The notes under the pieces are model-generated. The model worked only from the letters and a program-made list of their open reading frames with translations. It was not told the origin of the DNA and ran no database searches. The position numbers and the translations under genes were made by a program. A stretch of DNA of 53,569 nt from Candidatus Delongbacteria bacterium. GTDB lineage: Bacteria; CAIWAD01. Location of the stretch: NCBI GenBank assembly GCA_020634015.1, contig JACKCN010000010.1, forward strand, positions 1 through 53,569, given 5' to 3'. Each line of letters begins with the position of its first letter. The stretch's first letter is position 1. Positions 48,314 through 53,569 of this stretch are shown here, piece after piece.

Positions 48314-50881
48314 GTGAAGACACCCGCCCCGTCCAGGGAATTGTGGGAACAGGAGCCCGCGGGAGGAGACATGCTGGGCATGTTCTCGCTGCAGGGCAAG
48401 ATGAGAAGCGCCATCGGTGAAGACCGGTCCCGGGACTACGAGGCCGTTTACCGTCACATTGCCGACGAGCAGGCCGCGGGGCGGCTGCCCGTCCACGAGG
48501 ACTACCTCGGTGGCAACGAGCTGGCCATCAGCGTGTATTCACGCAAGTACTACGTGAAGGATCTGGAAGGCAATCCCCTCGAGCACTCACCCGAAGACGT
48601 CTTCCGCCGGGTCGCCTCCTTCGTGGCCGCCATCGAGAGCAATCGCCCCGCGATGAACGAATGGGGCGAGCGCTTCTACACCGAACTGCACGAAGGGCGT
48701 TTCATTCCGGGCGGCCGCGTGCTGGCCGGCGCGGGCGATCTCTTCCGCCTGAAGACCCTGGCCAACTGCTTCGTCTCACGCATCGATGAAGATTCCATCG
48801 ACAGCATCTACCAGACGGCCTTCCAGTGCGCGCGCACCTACAGTTATGGGGGCGGCATCGGAGTGGACGTGACTCCCCTGCGCCCGCGCAACGCCGTGGT
48901 GCACAATGCGGCCGATTGCAGCACGGGTGCGGTGTCCTTCATGGAACTGTTCTCGATGACCACCGGCCTCATCGGCCAGAGTGGCCGTCGTGGTGCCCTG
49001 ATGCTCACCATTGATGTCAAGCATCCCGACATCCTCGATTTCATCCGGGTCAAGAAGGACCCCAACTGGGTCACGCGGCAGATCGTCGAACAGTGCCGCT
49101 GGAGCGGCCGCTTCAGCGAGCCCCAGCTCAAGGAAGTGGAGAAGCAGGTCGCCGAGAACACCCAGGTGCGCTTCGCCAACATTTCCATCAAGGCCTGTGA
49201 CGAGTTCATGGCCGCCGTGGAGGAGCAGAAGCGTTACGGCGAGAGCGACTGGCTCGTCTACCGCAAGCAGGGTCTCGAGCGCAAGCTCAGTGCGCCCCAG
49301 GACGGCGATGTGCATTACAGCGTGGGCATTCCCTCGCGCCCCCTCGAGAACTATGAGCTGGCGGCTCACCTCACCAGCCTGCGCGACCTGCGCGAATGGA
49401 CAGCCCAGCACTGCAGCGGCAGTCTGGACGAAGCCAGCCTGAGCGATCCGGCCCGCCGGGATGTCTACGGCGACGTCCTGCTGCGTGCACGCGCCGAGGA
49501 CGCCGACTTCGAGTATGCCATCCGCCAGAGCGGCGACTTCCTGCTCTATTTCGCCAACAAGGCCTCGGGTGAAACCCGGCGCCTGGTGAAGGCCCGCGAG
49601 ATCTGGGACGTCTTCGTGGAAGGCAACTACCGCACGGCCGAACCCGGACTGATCTTCTGGACCACCATGAGCCGCTTCAGCCCCAGCAACTATGTGGGGC
49701 GGCCGATCATCAGCACCAATCCCTGCGCCGAGGTGCCGCTGGAAGACGGCGGAGCCTGCAATCTGGGCAGCCTGAACCTCTCGCGTTTCGTCAAGGATCC
49801 GTATACCGACCGGGCCGCCGTGGACTGGGACCAGCTGGCTTCCACCACCGGCATCCTGGTGCGCTTCCTGGACAACGTGGTCAGCTGGAACGAGCGCCTC
49901 AACGCGCTGGGCAAGCAACGGGCCGCCGCCAGTGAAACACGTCGGCTGGGGCTGGGCATCATGGGCATCGCCGACATGCTGTACCAGCTGGGCATGCCCT
50001 ACGACAGCGAAGAAGCCATCGAGCTCATCGGCCGCCTGAGTGCCTTCATCACCAACGTGGCCTATTCCACCAGCAGTGGACTGGCCGCCGAGAAGGGCGC
50101 CAGCCCCGTGTTTGACGCACGCCGTTACCTCGACTGTCCCTTCGCCCAGCAGGCGCTCACGCCCCAGACCCAGGCCGAGCTGGCGAAGAACGGGCTGCGC
50201 AACATCGCCATCATGAGCATCGCACCCACCGGAACCATCTCGAACATCGTGCTCAGTTTCCGCGCGGGCAAGAAGAACTACATCGGTGTGAGCGGCGGCG
50301 TCGAACCGGTCTTCGCCACACATTACACACGGCGCACGGAAAGCCTGGACAACCAGAAGTTCAAGGTCTTCCATTCCACGATCAGTGCCTGGATTGACAT
50401 GATGGGCAAGAACGAGGAAGTGGCCCGTGCCGACAAACTCGAGCAGGTACTGCCGGCCTTCTTCTTCCGCACGGCCCACCATGTGGACCCCACCCGCCGG
50501 GTGCGCATCCAGAGCGTGATCCAGCGTTACATCGACCACAGCATCAGCAGCACTCTCAACCTGCCCGAGGACGTACAGCCCGAAGTGATCAGCGACATCT
50601 ATCTCGATGCCTGGCGCATGGGCCTGAAGGGAGTCACGGTGTATCGCGACGGCAGCCGGGTACCCATTCTCAGTCTGGATGGCAAGCCCACCGAATTCCA
50701 GCGCTTCCGCCAGCGTCAGTTCCGCCTGCGGGTCGGCGACAGCGAGCAGCTGGTGGCCGGCGACGAGATCCTGCGCCTGCCGGACGGCACCCTGAGCACT
50801 CCCTACCACTACCTGAAATTCAATGGCCTGAGCGTGGAGCACGTGCTCCAGGGCGGGCTCTTCGAGGAGGTGAACGCGTGA
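48314..50881 (+). CDS. nrdJ: Adenosylcobalamin-dependent ribonucleotide reductase, catalytic subunit NrdJa (class II)
   Basis: 855 residues from GTG 48314 (GGGGAG upstream); ATG 48371 with GGGAGGAG just before it is a good alternative. It reduces ribonucleotides to deoxyribonucleotides using B12 as radical source. Motifs: ANCFVSRI (redox Cys), YGGGIGVDVTPLRP, the radical/active site TNPCAEVPLEDGGACNLGSLN, and the phosphate loop MSIAPTGTISNIVLS. The protein ends before the C-terminal Cys pair, which is on the next gene, as in split NrdJab enzymes. There is no ATP-cone visible at the N-terminus. Confidence 0.92.
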   Translation: MKTPAPSRELWEQEPAGGDMLGMFSLQGKMRSAIGEDRSRDYEAVYRHIADEQAAGRLPVHEDYLGGNELAISVYSRKYYVKDLEGNPLEHSPEDVFRRVASFVAAIESNRPAMNEWGERFYTELHEGRFIPGGRVLAGAGDLFRLKTLANCFVSRIDEDSIDSIYQTAFQCARTYSYGGGIGVDVTPLRPRNAVVHNAADCSTGAVSFMELFSMTTGLIGQSGRRGALMLTIDVKHPDILDFIRVKKDPNWVTRQIVEQCRWSGRFSEPQLKEVEKQVAENTQVRFANISIKACDEFMAAVEEQKRYGESDWLVYRKQGLERKLSAPQDGDVHYSVGIPSRPLENYELAAHLTSLRDLREWTAQHCSGSLDEASLSDPARRDVYGDVLLRARAEDADFEYAIRQSGDFLLYFANKASGETRRLVKAREIWDVFVEGNYRTAEPGLIFWTTMSRFSPSNYVGRPIISTNPCAEVPLEDGGACNLGSLNLSRFVKDPYTDRAAVDWDQLASTTGILVRFLDNVVSWNERLNALGKQRAAASETRRLGLGIMGIADMLYQLGMPYDSEEAIELIGRLSAFITNVAYSTSSGLAAEKGASPVFDARRYLDCPFAQQALTPQTQAELAKNGLRNIAIMSIAPTGTISNIVLSFRAGKKNYIGVSGGVEPVFATHYTRRTESLDNQKFKVFHSTISAWIDMMGKNEEVARADKLEQVLPAFFFRTAHHVDPTRRVRIQSVIQRYIDHSISSTLNLPEDVQPEVISDIYLDAWRMGLKGVTVYRDGSRVPILSLDGKPTEFQRFRQRQFRLRVGDSEQLVAGDEILRLPDGTLSTPYHYLKFNGLSVEHVLQGGLFEEVNA

Positions 50882-51525
50882 TCCGTCTCGACAACTCCAC
50901 CTTCACCCTGGAAGAGATGCCCCCGGAAGCGCCTGCCGCCACCACGGCGCCCGCTGCAGCTGCACCCGCGGTGCCGGCACCGGCGCCCGTGAATACCGAA
51001 GTCATTCTCGAGCGTCCCGACGTGGTGGATGCCCGGGTCTATCGCCTGCGCAGCGCCTTCGTGCAGCACAATGTCTACGTGACCCTGGGCTGGGTCACCC
51101 AGAACGGCCGCAAGCGCCCGCTGGAGATCTTCTTCAACAGCAAGGACCTGACCCGCAGCCCCGAGTACGCCGTGCTGACCCGCCTGATCAGCGTGATCTT
51201 TCGCAAGACGGCCGACCCGGCCTTCATCCTCGAGGAGCTGCGCGGCATCCACGACCCCAACGGCGGGTTCTTCAAGGATGGCAAGTTCGTGCAGTCCTTC
51301 TACGCCGAAGTGGCCGACGTGATCGAGCAGTTCTTTCTGGAAGTGGGCATCCTGGGCGGTCAGCCCGAGAAGGCCCCCGTCGCCATGGCCACCGAGTCCA
51401 GCGTGGTGGTCAACGATCCCGGCACCCGCTACCGGATCTGCCCCGAGTGCAACGACCGCGGCCTCAAGCAGGAGAACGGCTGCGATTCTTGCGTGCTCTG
51501 TGGTTACAGCAAGTGTGACAAATAG
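50878..51525 (+). CDS. NrdJb: TSCPD-domain partner of the class II reductase
   Basis: 215 residues from GTG 50878, GTGA-overlapping nrdJ. An Ala/Pro linker (about residues 18-40) leads into a TSCPD-type domain (RLRSAFVQHNVYVTLGWV, LEIFFNSKDL, LTRLISVIFRKTADPAFILEEL, broken over several stretches). The C-terminus has CPECNDRGLKQENGCDSCVLCGYSKC, which combines a zinc-ribbon-like CxxC with the cysteines that re-reduce the active site. In Pseudomonas the equivalent NrdJb is needed for activity. So the two genes form one enzyme. Confidence 0.88.
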   Translation: MIRLDNSTFTLEEMPPEAPAATTAPAAAAPAVPAPAPVNTEVILERPDVVDARVYRLRSAFVQHNVYVTLGWVTQNGRKRPLEIFFNSKDLTRSPEYAVLTRLISVIFRKTADPAFILEELRGIHDPNGGFFKDGKFVQSFYAEVADVIEQFFLEVGILGGQPEKAPVAMATESSVVVNDPGTRYRICPECNDRGLKQENGCDSCVLCGYSKCDK

Positions 51526-51563
51526 CCTATCCCCGGGTCCCCGGACCCTTTCATGCACAACTC

Positions 51564-51588
51564 GGCCCGCCAGCACCGCTGGCGGGCC
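51564..51588 (+). terminator. Hairpin terminator of the nrdJ operon
   Basis: GGCCCGCCAGC / GCTGGCGGGCC, an 11-base perfect stem with loop ACC. The T-tract is poor (GTCGTGTT). Confidence 0.7.
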
Positions 51589-51770
51589 GTCGTGTTCCCA
51601 TGCCCCACTTGCTCACGGCGCCAGACCGTCGCCCGGCATGGGTCGCGCTGCCTCGGAAGCCCATACCTGAAACAACCAGACCTGTCCTCCTGAGTCCAGC
51701 CCGCATGATTTGCAGCGTTCGCATGACCGAGACAACGGCAGGATCGCCGATTTGCCGGGACACTTCTCGC

Positions 51771-51799
51771 TTGCGCTCCAGACTGCCACGGTCTAGCTT
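51771..51799 (+). promoter_or_regulatory. Possible promoter giving a near-leaderless transcript
   Basis: TTGCGC (51771-51776), 17-base spacer, TAGCTT (51794-51799). The ATG at 51807 lies only seven bases past the -10, so the start site would fall on or next to the start codon. Confidence 0.35.
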
Positions 51800-51806
51800 T
51801 TGCGCC

Positions 51807-53450
51807 ATGCTGACAGGCCACCCCAACACCAATTCCCGAACAGGGGCCCATGCCGGGAAGCTCGCGCGCCTGCTTGTGCTTGTCCTGCTGAGTTTCCTTT
51901 GGCCCCAACACATTCTGGCCCAGGCCCCGATCGACAGCTCACGGTTCGACTGGTTCGTGCCTCTGCACACCAACACGCCCCCCGGTTACTTCTGCGAACC
52001 GCTCGAGCTGGGTGACGGAAACATGCTGGCGTGGTGGGCGACGTTCAATGACAATACTCCTCCGTTCTTCGATGATGCGTATGGATCAGTTGTGTCTCCC
52101 GAAGGTCTTGTGCTCATTACTGACCAAGTAATACAGAATCATGTGGCAAAGTTGAACTTCGGCTGCTCAGGGTTCCACAGCAGTTTCTATCAAATGGAAG
52201 TTGACTTGGCTGGAATTATGGGACCATTCATCAATGCCATCAGTGTGTATCGGATCCTGGCGGACTATACGAACAATGATCTATTGCCCGTGGCCGAGCA
52301 GGTGCTGTTCACCCTGGAAGACAGTCTGGCTCTGGGGCCATACCGCACGATGGTCGCTTCGGATTCCCGATTGCTTGTCGTTCATGGAGTGAGCGACGCA
52401 CATGTGGATTCCGCACGGTATCTGGGGAATCGTCTGGTGTTGATGGATGCGCTGACGCTGGATGTGTATCTCGATACATTGCTGGTAGATGACCAATCAC
52501 GCTATCTGCTTCAGAGTGTGGAAGGAGGATTTTTCCTGCGGGGTGGTATCAAATCTGCATTCATCGGAGATGATGCCGAGTTTGATTGGGCAGTTGACAA
52601 CACATTCGGGATGGAAGTACGCCAACTTCACTCGGATGGTCAGAATCTGGTCTTTGCGGGCCGAACCAGCGGAGACTCTGTTCTTGTTGTACGCCAGGAC
52701 CGGCTGTCCGGAGTAGAAATGGATGCTCAGCTTGTTGCGACGGATGTTGAGTCCAATGGCACAATGGCCGCGCAATGGCTTGATGAGCAGTTGTTCTGTG
52801 TGTTTGCGGGTGACGAGTTTTCGGATCAGAGCGGGAGCTTGAGCGTCTTTGATGCTGGATTGAATCATGAGGTGGCTTTTATACCACTTGATACGACGCT
52901 CACGGTCGCGAAAATGGTCGGGCCAGACTTGATCCGATTTTCCACCAGTCAGCCCCTTTTGCTCAGGTACCGCATGGAAGCGGGGGAACTGCAACTGTCA
53001 GAGTTTTATCTGGGGCCTTACGATTACTCGGCCACCAGCATTCCCCCGAAATTCGTCCACATCGGGGGAGCGATGCTCGGGCTGTTTCTGGGCTCGGACA
53101 ATGGCAACCATTACCCGGTCGCCTTCCGGCTTGCCGACTGGGAACCGGTCACCGCGATTCTTCCCAAGGCCAGGTCGAATGACTCACATAGTGCCGTGGA
53201 TGCCTGGGTGGACGCGAACACAGGCGGACGATTGATACTGCACCTGGCAAGCCGCAGTGCACAAGTCTCCTCGGTTTCCCTTTACAACCTGCTGGGGCAG
53301 CGCTGCGCAGAGTGGCATTTCGATGCTGGGGCAGTGGGAGCAAGCAGCATTCCTCTGGTCTTGCCCGCGATTTCCGGGGGGCGTTACTTCCTCAAGATTG
53401 ACGCCAGATCCAACCTGCCTTTGATCCTGCCCGTGACCCTGCTGCCCTGA
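51807..53450 (+). CDS. AT-richer secreted protein with a sorting-like C-terminus
   Basis: 547 residues from ATG 51807, chosen because a signal peptide follows at once (KLARLLVLVLLSFLWPQHILAQ). The frame is open to 51600 but those residues look non-coding. The middle has propeller-like strands (NRLVLMDALTLDVYLDTLL, QNLVFAGRTSGDSVLVV). The last 90 residues (VSSVSLYNLLGQRCAEWHF...ISGGRYFLKI...LPVTLLP) resemble a type IX-like sorting domain. Bases 52040-53010 are clearly AT-richer, with codons (TTG, ATA, GTA, AAT) rare in the neighbours. I do not recognise the family. Acquisition by transfer is possible. Confidence 0.65.
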   Translation: MLTGHPNTNSRTGAHAGKLARLLVLVLLSFLWPQHILAQAPIDSSRFDWFVPLHTNTPPGYFCEPLELGDGNMLAWWATFNDNTPPFFDDAYGSVVSPEGLVLITDQVIQNHVAKLNFGCSGFHSSFYQMEVDLAGIMGPFINAISVYRILADYTNNDLLPVAEQVLFTLEDSLALGPYRTMVASDSRLLVVHGVSDAHVDSARYLGNRLVLMDALTLDVYLDTLLVDDQSRYLLQSVEGGFFLRGGIKSAFIGDDAEFDWAVDNTFGMEVRQLHSDGQNLVFAGRTSGDSVLVVRQDRLSGVEMDAQLVATDVESNGTMAAQWLDEQLFCVFAGDEFSDQSGSLSVFDAGLNHEVAFIPLDTTLTVAKMVGPDLIRFSTSQPLLLRYRMEAGELQLSEFYLGPYDYSATSIPPKFVHIGGAMLGLFLGSDNGNHYPVAFRLADWEPVTAILPKARSNDSHSAVDAWVDANTGGRLILHLASRSAQVSSVSLYNLLGQRCAEWHFDAGAVGASSIPLVLPAISGGRYFLKIDARSNLPLILPVTLLP

Positions 53451-53550
53451 CGACTGACAGCGGTGTCTGCGAATGACACGCGTGACCGACACCGGCGTCA
53501 GCAGACACAGAACCCTTCCTCCAAGTCCTTTAAAAACAGTCCGTCCTTTC

Positions 53551-53566
53551 TGGCTTGAATCTTGCT
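53551..53566 (+). promoter_or_regulatory. Possible sigma-54 promoter at the window edge
   Basis: TGGCTTGAATCTTGCT has the -24 GG and -12 GC at exact spacing (10 bases between) and TTGC intact; the -24 box lacks CAC. It faces out of the window. An 8-base hairpin (GTGTCTGC 53463-53470 with GCAGACAC 53501-53508) lies upstream and may end the previous transcript. Confidence 0.4.
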
Positions 53567-53569
53567 GTT

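Noticed and set aside
48202..48420. 72-codon ORF in the nrdJ leader
   Set aside because: No good binding site, Gly/Arg-rich composition, and it runs into nrdJ in another frame.

Overview
The window is GC-rich, compactly coded DNA from a free-living, flagellated, Gram-negative-type bacterium. It probably belongs to an uncultured phylum of the Fibrobacteres-Chlorobi-Bacteroidetes (FCB) neighbourhood. That placement is an inference. It rests on several large secreted proteins ending in Por/type IX-like sorting domains (one with the PNYPNPFNPST motif), lipoproteins made of beta-propeller repeats, sigma-54-type promoters beside flagellar genes, a TSCPD-split B12-dependent ribonucleotide reductase and an S6-S18-L9 operon without ssb. 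No rRNA or tRNA gene, integrase, transposase or CRISPR array was found.

Layout. 1-3147: end of a beta-helix surface protein, a release-factor-like gene, a candidate small RNA between a sigma-54 promoter and a UUCG terminator, a small membrane protein and an HDOD signalling pair. 3164-8558: a DMT transporter (minus strand), a cobalamin riboswitch carrying an array of palindromic repeats, a two-gene surface-protein operon under it (BtuG-like propeller plus an ENPF-type surface protein), and a ClC channel (minus strand). 8825-17612: trmB, an Xaa-Pro aminopeptidase, an SDR enzyme, an ECF sigma/anti-sigma/secreted coiled-coil trio, a lipase-like hydrolase, a FlgN-like protein and a TPR-containing sigma-54 activator. 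17609-28943: large secreted or lipidated proteins and a DinB-fold protein. 29158-36448: housekeeping genes ispE, spoVG, prs, L25, pth, hppA, rpsF-rpsR-rplI and an A-type Fe-S carrier. 36660-39937: late flagellar genes fliD, fliS and a FlgM-like protein, with two unknown small ORFs. 40352-42092: bifunctional nuclease, degenerate histidine kinase and DUF1844. 42201-47017: phosphohexomutase, EutN shell vertex protein, DeoC with an encapsulation-peptide-like tail, pyrimidine phosphorylase and YgfZ. 47001-51525: a lipoprotein and the NrdJa/NrdJb reductase behind an NrdR-type promoter. 51807-53450: an AT-richer surface protein.

How the parts fit. (1) Vitamin B12: a riboswitch-controlled surface pair and a B12-dependent reductase lie in one window, but no BtuB is present here. 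(2) Deoxynucleoside breakdown: phosphorylase, a candidate phosphopentomutase (the phosphohexomutase), deoxyribose-phosphate aldolase and a microcompartment vertex protein form one overlapping operon. This suggests a compartment that contains the acetaldehyde made by DeoC. (3) Flagella: sigma-54-like promoters precede fliD and a FlgM-like gene with a duplicated core. Similar elements precede the candidate small RNA and lie at the right edge of the window, and a sigma-54 activator is encoded at 15654-17612.

All calls come from reading sequence and recalling families. No search, alignment or folding program was run.
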